Source of the DNA: Geitlerinema sp. S16
Lineage (GTDB): Bacteria > Cyanobacteriota > Cyanobacteriia > Cyanobacteriales > Geitlerinemataceae
NCBI GenBank assembly: GCA_011390275.1
Contig: JAABST010000031.1
Span: 1 to 51,872, forward strand
DNA length: 51,872 nucleotides
Direction: 5' to 3'
Within the stretch, counting starts at the first letter, position 1. Every line of letters begins with the position of its first letter. The notes beneath the pieces were generated by a model. That model did no database searches and was not told the DNA's origin. It saw only the letters and a program-made list of their open reading frames with translations. The translations under genes were made by a program, and so were the position numbers. Positions 1 to 6,911 of this stretch are shown here, piece after piece.

Positions 1-1447
1 CCCGCTCTGGGTCATACCTCGCGGCGTCAGGTGGTAGCCCTTTCCAGTGATTGATACCTGGATTTGGTCGGATACCATGCGATCGTAGCCACCGCTCCGC
101 ATACCCCTGCCAGAGAAACTGATGATCGTGAACCTGCGAGTCGAGATCACAAGGTTGCTGGCGAATTTGCAAGAGGGATAGAGACTCAGAACAGAAAAAT
201 AACTCCTCTAGTTCTGGTGACTGCGGGAAAATCCGCATCTCGCTAATCGTCCCGCGTAGAATTTCAACCACATAATGAGTACGGAAATCAAAAATACACA
301 GTTCCGTTTTCTCGCTAAACTGGCTTGGCTCCAAACACTCAAACAGGGTTTGCTGTGCCTCGGTCAGCCTCTCGTAAGACTCGCGGCAAAACAGGATACG
401 GACGCGATCGAACTGAGATGTATAGTGCGACCAGAATTGCGGGCGCTTCTTAAGTTGTTTTTGATCACGTTCAGGTAACTGCGGCTTGATGAGTTCGATC
501 GCCCCCTTCAGATCCGACCAACCGCCAATACTGAGCCAACGCGGTAGATTTTCCTTCGCTTGCTCGTCCAGGAAATCCCAACGCTGCTGACCGATCGGGC
601 TGCGATACCAATAATGTTGTTCAAGCCAACGCCGCAGAGCAACGTGTTCGCTTCCAGCTTCGGGACTGACCTGGTTGAGCAAATCCGAGACTATTTTGTG
701 GACTGTCGATGGGCGAAAGTGATTGAGACCGTGCAGTAGCCAGGTACAGCGATCGTCAGATTGATCCTGTTGGAACCAGGAGACGATCGCCTGTTCGACG
801 CGATCGAGTCCCTGCATTTGCGTGGGTAGACCGTAGTGCCGAAATAGCTCGCGAGGTAATTCATCGAACTCGTACGCCAGCTTGAACAAGTTCGAGTATT
901 GCTTTTGAATCAGGATGCGAATCAGCTTGATTTGATCTTGTAAGCGAGCGTTAGCCGGGGTGTCGCCGTCGAGGATGGTGTCCTGCAAGACCTGCGGCAT
1001 GATGAAAGCCGGTAGAGCGTCGTCTGAATTGGGAGAATCGGTTGTTTGATCGATCGCCTGGAGGCGATCGCTACTCTGAGCCAGGGCGTATAACAGCGGA
1101 ATGATGAGCTGGTCTTGGGTTTGGACAAATTGCCAAATGCGTTGCGCGGTGGCGGCGTGTTGCTCACCGGGTAACGCCTGCCAGGTTGAGCCGTCACCGA
1201 GGATCAGTAACCATTCGAGTAACGAGAGTTCGGATGGGCGATCGGTCGCGATCAGGTCAAACAGGGCGGCGGACGATCGCACCGTGTCATCCAAAGCATC
1301 GAGATCGAGGTGGGGGACGATCGCCTGATAGTGGACTTTCAGTGCCTCACAACTCCTCTGGACGTTATCGAAACCGGGCGTGTTTAACTCCATACCCTGG
1401 AGGAAGTTAGGAACGGTGAAGGTGATGAAGTTGGATGGTTTGAGCAT
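1..1447 (-). CDS. zorC: EH-signature protein, ZorC-like (partial, 3' end off the window)
   Basis: An open frame of 482 codons starts at ATG 1447 (MLKPSNFITF) and runs off the left edge, so the C-terminus is missing. In the C-terminal half is a block resembling the EH-signature domain: residues SEMRIFP with Glu403, then DHQFLW with His442, then RWLRSHGIRP. I see no transmembrane segment or nucleotide-binding motif. EH-signature proteins are the third component (ZorC) of type I Zorya anti-phage systems, where a ZorA/ZorB membrane motor works with ZorC and the helicase-nuclease ZorD. The OmpA-domain remnant ends 48 bp upstream and a ZorA-like tail lies before it, in Zorya gene order. The frame itself shows no disruption within the window. 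A ZorD-like gene would be expected to the left, outside the window. The family assignment is from recalled motif pattern; the gene order supports it. Confidence 0.68.
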   Translation of the reverse strand, partial: MLKPSNFITFTVPNFLQGMELNTPGFDNVQRSCEALKVHYQAIVPHLDLDALDDTVRSSAALFDLIATDRPSELSLLEWLLILGDGSTWQALPGEQHAATAQRIWQFVQTQDQLIIPLLYALAQSSDRLQAIDQTTDSPNSDDALPAFIMPQVLQDTILDGDTPANARLQDQIKLIRILIQKQYSNLFKLAYEFDELPRELFRHYGLPTQMQGLDRVEQAIVSWFQQDQSDDRCTWLLHGLNHFRPSTVHKIVSDLLNQVSPEAGSEHVALRRWLEQHYWYRSPIGQQRWDFLDEQAKENLPRWLSIGGWSDLKGAIELIKPQLPERDQKQLKKRPQFWSHYTSQFDRVRILFCRESYERLTEAQQTLFECLEPSQFSEKTELCIFDFRTHYVVEILRGTISEMRIFPQSPELEELFFCSESLSLLQIRQQPCDLDSQVHDHQFLWQGYAERWLRSHGIRPNPGINHWKGLPPDAARYDPER

Positions 1448-1495
1448 TGGGGTGAAGCGTGATGGATCGAGAGAGAGGCGGGCGCGAATCACGAA

Positions 1496-1864
1496 CTAGC
1501 GATTTTCGAGGACGCTGATGAAGCGATCGGTGTCGCCCGCAAACTCGAAGCGGAACAGGACACGACGATCGGCAGAGCTATCCTTCGTTTGATCGGCTTC
1601 GATTTCACCCCGACCGGCGGCGATGATTTTCTGCATCAGGCGGGGTTTGTCCTCCACCTTGACGCCAGACGAAAGAATGTGAGTAACGACCGCGTTGGCT
1701 CGCTCCAAACTCAGCAACATATTTTCTTCGTCTTTGCCTTTCGAGCTGGTGTGACCCTCGATGACGATGAGTTTGACGGCTTCGTCAAAGTCGGGGCGCG
1801 ACAGGCGGAATAGCGAGGGCGATTGCTGGTTGTGATCGCCGGTCGTGATCGCCCCAAATTTGGC
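1496..1864 (-). pseudogene. zorB: ZorB-like OmpA-domain remnant, 5' truncated
   Basis: This 122-codon open frame encodes an OmpA/MotB C-terminal peptidoglycan-binding domain. It shows LIVIEGHTSS, then LSLERANAVVTHIL, then AAGRGE and SSADRRVLFRFEF, the usual order for the family. Reading back from the domain the frame reaches FGAITTGDHNQQSP and then an in-frame TAA at 1865-1867. No ATG, GTG or TTG lies between that stop and the conserved domain; the first ATG (1720) is inside it. An intact ZorB has a short cytoplasmic tail, one transmembrane helix and then this domain, so roughly the first hundred residues are gone. The TAA sits almost on top of the stop codon of the upstream ZorA-like frame, which suggests a deletion joined the two genes. 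Without its membrane helix it cannot form a ZorA-ZorB stator. Confidence 0.7.
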
Positions 1865-1873
1865 TTAGTTTGG

Positions 1874-2088
1874 TTAATCCGTTTCGGTTTGCTGATTTGC
1901 GACAACGAGCAGGCTCGCAGCATTGGTCAGGCGTTCGGCGAGGGTCTCGACGGTGCTGTCGGCCTTATCGAAGAAGTCCGTTTCGCGTTGATAAATCAAT
2001 TCCAGCGAACTTTTGAGATGGTCGTTACTGGCTTTGAAGCCTTCGTTCAGCACGCCGACGAAGCTTTCGTAGCGGTCTTGGATTTGCT
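1874..2088 (-). pseudogene. zorA: ZorA-like 3' fragment (coiled-coil tail)
   Basis: The frame reads QQIQDRYESFVGVLNEGFK and continues as an amphipathic, heptad-like helix ending VVANQQTETD at TAA 1874. ZorA is a MotA/TolQ/ExbB-type channel protein with a long helical cytoplasmic tail, and this piece fits part of that tail. No MotA-like membrane helices are present. The open frame can be extended to an ATG at 2119, but those extra codons lie in the terminal repeat of the element at 2089-2229, so they are not original ZorA sequence. The identification rests mainly on position: it directly precedes the ZorB-like OmpA domain and the EH-signature gene. On sequence alone it would only be called a coiled-coil fragment. 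Confidence 0.5.
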
Positions 2089-2229
2089 GGGAGCATCTCA
2101 TTAACGTAAGTCGCAACAATCAGGCTCTTATTGAAAACCCATGAAAGCTTGTCAAGCTGCTGTTTCAGACACTTGATTTGCGATCGGGTATTAAGCTGAA
2201 GCGCCGATCTGCATTAATCAGATGCTCCC
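2089..2229. mobile_element. MITE-like element with 16-bp inverted repeats
   Basis: GGGAGCATCTCATTAA (2089-2104) is repeated inverted as TTAATCAGATGCTCCC (2214-2229), one mismatch in 16, enclosing about 140 bp with no long reading frame. The left repeat forms the exact boundary of the zorA fragment. The 17-mer beginning one base earlier (2088-2104) occurs again at 51795-51811, so this is a repeated terminus. No clear target-site duplication is visible (flanks GCT and TAA), consistent with later rearrangement. It may instead be two ends of an insertion sequence that has lost its transposase. Confidence 0.55.
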
Positions 2230-2449
2230 TAAGTAGAACGAGCCAATCATTGAGGTTATGCTGTAGCGTCAGGAAGGCGCAAAACCGCACTCTGCTGTAG
2301 GCACACGCCCGCAAAACTTCATTTCCTTGCTTGGGTTACTTACGCCGATCCGTATCGTCCACTCCTGAACGGGAACGAACTGGCATTGAAGACTTTTGTA
2401 ACGCTTGATACTTCAATGAACTCACAAGGTGCTTCCGATTGCAGTCGGC
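2230..2449. other. Non-coding stretch, probable mobile-element debris
   Basis: No complete gene is present. On the minus strand an uninterrupted frame of about 55 codons, without a start, runs from roughly 2335 to 2165. It reads GNEVLRACAYSRVRFCAFL and continues across the right terminal repeat of the neighbouring element. It looks like residue of repeated intergenic DNA rather than a functional gene, and is too short to assign. Confidence 0.3.
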
Positions 2450-3274
2450 TTATAGACCGATAACACCACGCAAATCAGCGTTAGACAAAATCATGCCACT
2501 GGTCTTAGCGTCCGTAAAATCTGCACCATTGAGCTTCGCACCACTCAAATCCGCTCCCTCTAACCGGGCTTTCTGAAAATTCACTCCGCATAGATCGGCG
2601 GAGATGAGTTTGGCCGCTATTAGATCTACGCTTCGTAGGTCTTGACCGTTCAGCTGGGTCTTCGACAGATTTGTGCCATGCAGGTTAGCACCACTTAACT
2701 TAGCGCCATTTAAGTTCGCTCCCTCTAGATTGGCTCCAGATAAATTAGCGAAACGCAAGTCTGCGCCACTCAAATTAGCTTTAGATAGATCGGCATTCTC
2801 AAAGTTGGCCTTACAAAGGTTGGCGTTGGATAGATCGGCAGATGCCAACTTCTTGCCGTGCAGATCGGTCCCAGGGTAGTAAGGATGCGTCTTTGACCAA
2901 ACAGCGTGAGTGGCAACCATCGCTCCACCACCCAGTAACACGATGGGAGCGGCGCTAATCGCTACGCCTGCTGCCATACCGCCCCCAATAATACTTCCAA
3001 TCGCTGACAAACCTGAAGTTAACCCCGCAGCGCTCAGTCCTGCAACACTACCCGCACCAGCAATCGCAGCAGACGAGGCGGCTGTTCCCGCGATCCCTCC
3101 CCCTACACTTGCTAGAACGTCGACAGCTAGATTTTCTGATCTTCGCCAGTCACCACACTTGATCTCATCTGCATGTGCTGCGTTAGCAAACCCAAGCCAG
3201 GAGCTGCAAAGCACAATCCAGAACGAGCAAAAGATAGCGATTGCCTGGTGAAAATTACTTGCACGACGATTCAT
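2450..3274 (-). CDS. Secreted pentapeptide-repeat protein
   Basis: The 274-residue protein has an N-terminal hydrophobic signal sequence (about residues 9-36, ending ANAAHA). A Gly/Ala-rich hydrophobic segment follows (about 55-120, for example SIIGGGMAAGVAIS) and may insert in a membrane. From about residue 134 to the end there are some 25 pentapeptide repeats of the A(D/N)LXX type (SADLSNANLCKANF). Pentapeptide repeats fold as a right-handed quadrilateral beta helix; in cyanobacteria they are common and mostly of unknown function. The signal sequence suggests export to the periplasm or thylakoid lumen. A second pentapeptide gene lies just upstream on the same strand (37 bp gap), so the two are probably co-transcribed. 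No catalytic motif is visible. Confidence 0.85.
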   Translation of the reverse strand: MNRRASNFHQAIAIFCSFWIVLCSSWLGFANAAHADEIKCGDWRRSENLAVDVLASVGGGIAGTAASSAAIAGAGSVAGLSAAGLTSGLSAIGSIIGGGMAAGVAISAAPIVLLGGGAMVATHAVWSKTHPYYPGTDLHGKKLASADLSNANLCKANFENADLSKANLSGADLRFANLSGANLEGANLNGAKLSGANLHGTNLSKTQLNGQDLRSVDLIAAKLISADLCGVNFQKARLEGADLSGAKLNGADFTDAKTSGMILSNADLRGVIGL

Positions 3275-3311
3275 ATTCTTGCCTCAGTGATGTATTTTTC
3301 GTTGACTCTTT

Positions 3312-3758
3312 TCAGAGATTACTTCCTGATAAAGCTGCTTTTTGCAAACTTGCACCATCAGTCTTTGCATTTTCAAAGCTCGCACCACTTAAATCGGCTC
3401 CATCAAAATTAGCACCAGATACGTCAGAACATTGGAAGTCAGCTCCTCTCAAATCTGCATCTCTGAAGTCTGCCCCTTGCAGATCTTGGTTACTGAAGTC
3501 ATGTGCGCTCAAGTAAGAACCACTGTAATTCAGACCTCTTCTATTCTTTTTAATACTTTTGCATTCCGCTTTTACGCGATTATCTAGGCTGGAATGAGCT
3601 GGGTTATATTCGTCTCTTACCGTGTTGTCGGAACTGTTTATCCTATTATCGAACAGCAATGTATTGCTATTGTTTATACTACAGCTCGCTAAAAAAGCAA
3701 TCGAAAGCAGGATTGCTGACCTTAAGATGAGCTTTAGATAGGATTGAAAAGAAGTCAT
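3312..3758 (-). CDS. Pentapeptide-repeat lipoprotein
   Basis: A 148-residue protein beginning MTSFQSYLKLILRSAILLS with a hydrophobic signal ending in the lipobox LASC. The Cys at about residue 26 would be lipidated and the mature protein membrane-anchored. A polar linker (about 27-75) precedes roughly 13 pentapeptide repeats (for example ADFRDADLRGADF) that run to the C-terminus (SGSNL). It is transcribed with the next pentapeptide protein (2450-3274), and the shared repeat type and opposite anchoring suggest a pair of envelope proteins. The repeat domain is short for a stable beta helix but complete in frame. The function is unknown. Confidence 0.8.
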   Translation of the reverse strand: MTSFQSYLKLILRSAILLSIAFLASCSINNSNTLLFDNRINSSDNTVRDEYNPAHSSLDNRVKAECKSIKKNRRGLNYSGSYLSAHDFSNQDLQGADFRDADLRGADFQCSDVSGANFDGADLSGASFENAKTDGASLQKAALSGSNL

Positions 3759-4052
3759 GGGCTACTTACCATCTGCTAAATAGTTTCCAAGGTATTCGTA
3801 GGAGAAATACCGGGACATAAAAAGTGTTCGTATCTGGAGCTTGAATCGCGAGAGCCGTTCACGAGATCACAGACTGGCCTTACCTTGAGACGTCCTGCGA
3901 TCGCGATCAAGCTCTAAATTTATTGATAAGCATTCTACCCCCCCCGCTTATGTTTGCAATAAGTTTTGCTGTTATATCAACAAGTCCCGATAAAGCGGGG
4001 GTTAGCGTCAACGTTGATAATGGTTGAGCTGAGTTTGGGCGATCAAGCCATG
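3759..4052. other. Divergent intergenic region upstream of glyQ
   Basis: This region separates the minus-strand pentapeptide genes from glyQ. It holds one HIP1-like site near 3900 and the inverted repeat described separately at 3941-4001. No other supported gene is seen. Confidence 0.5.
3941..4001 (+). promoter_or_regulatory. Long-loop hairpin in the glyQ leader
   Basis: CCCCCGCTT (3941-3949) pairs with AAGCGGGGG (3993-4001) to give a 9-bp perfect stem with a loop of about 43 nt. It sits about 50 nt upstream of the glyQ start. There is no T-run after it, so it is not an obvious terminator. It could be a leader structure or simply a palindrome in the promoter region. Confidence 0.35.
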
Positions 4053-4958
4053 ATGAATTTCCAATCCCTGATTTTGAAGCTGCATGAGTTTTGGGGCGAT
4101 CGCGGATGTCTGATCGCGCAACCCTACGACACAGAGAAAGGGGCGGGAACGATGAACCCCCACACCTTTTTACGGGCGATCGGGCCAGAACCCTGGTCAG
4201 TCGCCTACGTCGAACCCTGCCGCCGCCCGACCGATGGACGCTACGGCGAAAATCCCAACCGTTATCAGCACTATTACCAATATCAAGTTCTGATCAAACC
4301 GTCACCAGACAATATCCAAGAGGTGTATCTCGACTCGTTGCGAGCCTTGGGGATTCGCCCCGAGGATCATGATGTGCGGTTTGTGGAGGATAACTGGGAG
4401 TCGCCGACCCTGGGCGCGTGGGGTGTCGGTTGGGAAGTGTGGCTCGATGGGATGGAGATTACGCAATTTACCTATTTCCAGCAGTGCGGCGGGATTGATT
4501 GCAAGCCGGTGTCGATCGAGATTACCTACGGCCTGGAACGGCTCGCGATGTATTTACAAGAGGTGGAGTCGATCGCCGATATTCTCTGGACAGATACCGT
4601 AAAGTACGGCGATGTCCACCTCCAGGGCGAAATCGAGCAATGTACCTATAACTTTGATGCGTCTGACCCAGATGTGTTGTTTGAATTGTTCGGTCTGTAT
4701 GAGAAGGAGGCGACGCAGTTGGTTGAGCGTAATCTGGCAATGCCAGCGCTGGATTATGTGCTGAAGTGTTCCCACTCGTTTAACTTGCTCGATGCGCGGG
4801 GCGTGATTTCGGTGACGGAGCGTACGCGCTACATTGGCCGGATTCGGAATTTAGCGCGAAAGGTGGCGGGAATTTATCTCGAACAGCGCGAGCAGTTGGG
4901 TTTTCCGCTGGATAAGACTGGCAGCCTAGCGTCTGAGAAGGTCGCTGCTACGGTTTAG
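4053..4958 (+). CDS. glyQ: Glycyl-tRNA synthetase alpha subunit
   Basis: GlyQ is the catalytic alpha chain of the bacterial alpha2beta2 glycyl-tRNA synthetase, which charges tRNA-Gly with glycine in the cytoplasm. The product begins [19 protein letters not shown] and carries the family blocks [38 protein letters not shown] and [10 protein letters not shown] nearly unchanged. It is 301 residues, the usual length. The open frame extends up to 3966, and in-frame ATGs exist at 4020, 4050 and 4053. I chose 4053 because it gives the universal MNFQS start; 4050 is equivalent, and the upstream extension overlaps the leader hairpin. The beta subunit glyS is not adjacent, which is normal in cyanobacteria. 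The gene appears to be a single transcription unit. Confidence 0.96.
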   Translation: MNFQSLILKLHEFWGDRGCLIAQPYDTEKGAGTMNPHTFLRAIGPEPWSVAYVEPCRRPTDGRYGENPNRYQHYYQYQVLIKPSPDNIQEVYLDSLRALGIRPEDHDVRFVEDNWESPTLGAWGVGWEVWLDGMEITQFTYFQQCGGIDCKPVSIEITYGLERLAMYLQEVESIADILWTDTVKYGDVHLQGEIEQCTYNFDASDPDVLFELFGLYEKEATQLVERNLAMPALDYVLKCSHSFNLLDARGVISVTERTRYIGRIRNLARKVAGIYLEQREQLGFPLDKTGSLASEKVAATV

Positions 4959-5090
4959 TTTGTTTGTGGACATCTTAGGTCAGTACTAGTGCGCGAGTAC
5001 TAGAGGCCACAACGGAGTCTTTAGATCTGCTTTACAATGCGAGCCAGTTCACTTTTTGGTGGGCTGGCCTGTTTTGAGAGAGGAAGACTA

Positions 5091-5567
5091 ATGGATTTTG
5101 CTGAAATGTTGGAGCCGTTGGCGGCTCAGTTCCGTGCGCTCAACATGCCGGAGGTCGTTGTACATTGGGGTCACCCGGCCATGATGGGGATCGTAATTTT
5201 CGTGATGGGTACGTTTGCGGGGATTACGGGCTGGAAAGGTCGTCTAGCGACGGATAACGAGGTCAAACTATCGCAGTTGGCAGATCACAAGAAAGTTGCG
5301 CCCTTGATGGCGCTATTTTTGGCGATGGGCTATACCGGCGGTGTGATTTCGCTGGTGGTGCAGGAGCAGTCTATTTTTGAGAGTCCGCATTTTTGGACGG
5401 GTTCGCTGGTCTTGCTGTTACTCTTGAGCCAAGGTCTGTTGACGTTAGCGGGATTTTGGGGCGACAAAGCGAAGCTCCGGACCGCGCACGCATATTTAGG
5501 CAGTGTAACCTTGGGCGTTATGGTGTTACATGCTGCGTTTGGTGTGACTCTTGGTTTGTCGATCTAG
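5091..5567 (+). CDS. DUF4079 family membrane protein
   Basis: A 158-residue integral membrane protein with about four hydrophobic segments: HPAMMGIVIFVMGTFAGITG, then MALFLAMGYTGGVISLVV, then GSLVLLLLLSQGLLTLAGFW and VTLGVMVLHAAFGVTLG. His residues sit at the membrane ends (VVHWGHPAMM, VLHAAFG), a pattern resembling cytochrome b561-like helices; whether heme is bound is unknown. DUF4079 is confined to phototrophs, chiefly cyanobacteria and chloroplasts. The open frame begins at 5037, but ATG 5091 is preceded by AGAGGAAG at good spacing, so I take MDFAEMLEPL as the start. Family recognition is from the overall pattern. Confidence 0.75.
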   Translation: MDFAEMLEPLAAQFRALNMPEVVVHWGHPAMMGIVIFVMGTFAGITGWKGRLATDNEVKLSQLADHKKVAPLMALFLAMGYTGGVISLVVQEQSIFESPHFWTGSLVLLLLLSQGLLTLAGFWGDKAKLRTAHAYLGSVTLGVMVLHAAFGVTLGLSI

Positions 5568-5915
5568 GCCAGAGGAAAAATAAGAGAGCGAGTTACTCGC
5601 CATCACCTTGATGCTAATGGCTCTGCTGGATGATGATATTTAGCGGAGTCTTTTTGATGAATATGAGCGATTTGAGTTTTGAAGCCGAGCTTGTGGGTGT
5701 GATACGAAATCCGCTTGTGCATAATCTTTAGATCGTCGCTCTAGCTGGACACCGCACTATTTGCTTCGCAAAGGCTACGCCAACGACTCCGCTCAGTGCT
5801 CATAGGCGTTTTTTATTTTCCCCATACAGAAACGGATTTCGTATGACAATCATTCACGACTCGTGGGACTGAATTATTCAATCTTCAGTCTCAATGGTAT
5901 TTATTTACTCTGAAA
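5568..5915. other. Intergenic region with MITE
   Basis: About 350 bp between the DUF4079 gene and tRNA-Gln with no supported gene. Most of it is the inverted-repeat element at 5698-5847. The sequence CTACGCCAACGACTCCGCTC inside it resembles short repeats scattered in cyanobacterial intergenic DNA. Confidence 0.5.
5698..5847. mobile_element. MITE with imperfect ~27-bp terminal inverted repeats
   Basis: The left end TGTGATACGAAATCCGCTTG (from 5698) matches the reverse complement of the right end, which reads CAGAAACGGATTTCGTATGA. The core ATACGAAATCCG is perfect over 12 bp, and similarity extends over about 27 bp with a few mismatches. The 150-bp interior contains no open frame of note. The size and layout fit a non-autonomous miniature element. 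The parent transposon is not in the window. Confidence 0.6.
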
Positions 5916-5987
5916 CTGGGGCGGAAGGATTCGAACCTCCGGATGGCGGGACCAAAACCCGCTGCCTTACCGCTTGGCGACGCCCCA
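5916..5987 (-). tRNA. trnQ: tRNA-Gln (anticodon TTG)
   Basis: Read on the minus strand, the 72-nt sequence folds as a full cloverleaf. The acceptor stem TGGGGCG pairs with CGCCCCA, followed by discriminator G. The anticodon stem GCGGG/CCCGC encloses loop TTTTGGT with anticodon TTG. The T-arm is GGAGG TTCGAAT CCTTC. The CCA end is not encoded. The base-1 U opposite A is typical for bacterial tRNA-Gln. Confidence 0.96.
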
Positions 5988-6102
5988 TTGCGTCTGACGC
6001 TTAGACAATATAGCTAGACTGAGAGATAAACGTCAAGTGCTTTTTTGATTTTAATGGTCGCGGGTCGTTCAGTATGATCGATCGCGACGCAATGAACTGG
6101 TT

Positions 6103-6882
6103 TCAAAAGTCCTGTCCGGTGTTGCTTTTCGGCCAGAAGTTGGCCGCTGGGATTTTGCGACCAACGCCAACGGTAAAGCCTGCTTCCTGATTTTCAATCC
6201 GGATAAAATCACTGAGAACACTAGATCCAATGTCCTTGTACCATTCCCGGCGACCGCCATCCCAGCGATAACCTCGGGCTTTGGCGAGATCGCGCTGTTC
6301 GTAGCTGACGTTGGCGATCGCGCGGTATTTCACCTCGAAGGATTCGCGGATGGCATCGTCGAGTAAGGTGTCAAAGGAATCGACGCGATCGAACAATGCG
6401 GCAATGAGCTGACAGTCGGTGAGGGCGCGATGGGCGCTGCTCACGCCAATGCCGTGATTGAGAGCGGTGTTGATCAGTGAGGTGGGTTTCTCGTTGTGTG
6501 GCCACTGGAAATGCTCAAACGTACACAGCCAAGGTTTATCGCTAGCTGGGGTGGGTGGCTGACCGAGCCACTGGCGATCGAAGCTAGCGTTGTGAGCCAC
6601 GAGATAGTCCGCACGATCGAGCCACGTTTGAAATAGATTCATCGTCGTTTGGAGGTCGTCAGCGGTGAGGCTGCGAGCTGCATCGGCGGGAATGCGGTTG
6701 ATCGATTCAGCGGTGTTGGTGGTTTCGATCGGGATCAGCGTCGAGAGCTGGGCGATCGGGGTGCGGTGGGGGACAGAGTAAAGAATTGCGCCGAGTTCAA
6801 TCAGTTCATCGGTTTCTGGGTCAAGGCCGGTAGTCTCAACGTCAAGAATGAGGAGCGTTGTTGGGGTGGGATAGGGTTTCAT
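6103..6882 (-). CDS. DEDDh 3'-5' exonuclease (DnaQ-like)
   Basis: The 259-residue protein has an N-terminal DnaQ-type exonuclease domain. Exo I is LLILDVETTGLD with the Asp-x-Glu pair; Exo II is LVAHNASFDRQWL; Exo III is SSAHRALTDCQLIAAL with the His and Asp of the DEDDh class. These residues bind two metal ions to remove 3' nucleotides. After about residue 190 a short tail follows with the motif ARGYRWDGGRREWYK, often found C-terminal to such exonucleases in cyanobacteria. It lacks the polymerase or dnaE context of a replicative epsilon subunit, so it is better seen as a stand-alone repair or RNA-processing exonuclease. The next gene in the same direction upstream is the ABC exporter, with about 30 bp between them. 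Confidence 0.88.
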   Translation of the reverse strand: MKPYPTPTTLLILDVETTGLDPETDELIELGAILYSVPHRTPIAQLSTLIPIETTNTAESINRIPADAARSLTADDLQTTMNLFQTWLDRADYLVAHNASFDRQWLGQPPTPASDKPWLCTFEHFQWPHNEKPTSLINTALNHGIGVSSAHRALTDCQLIAALFDRVDSFDTLLDDAIRESFEVKYRAIANVSYEQRDLAKARGYRWDGGRREWYKDIGSSVLSDFIRIENQEAGFTVGVGRKIPAANFWPKSNTGQDF

Positions 6883-6911
6883 TGTGAGGATTACAGGCTA
6901 AAAAGTTGTGC

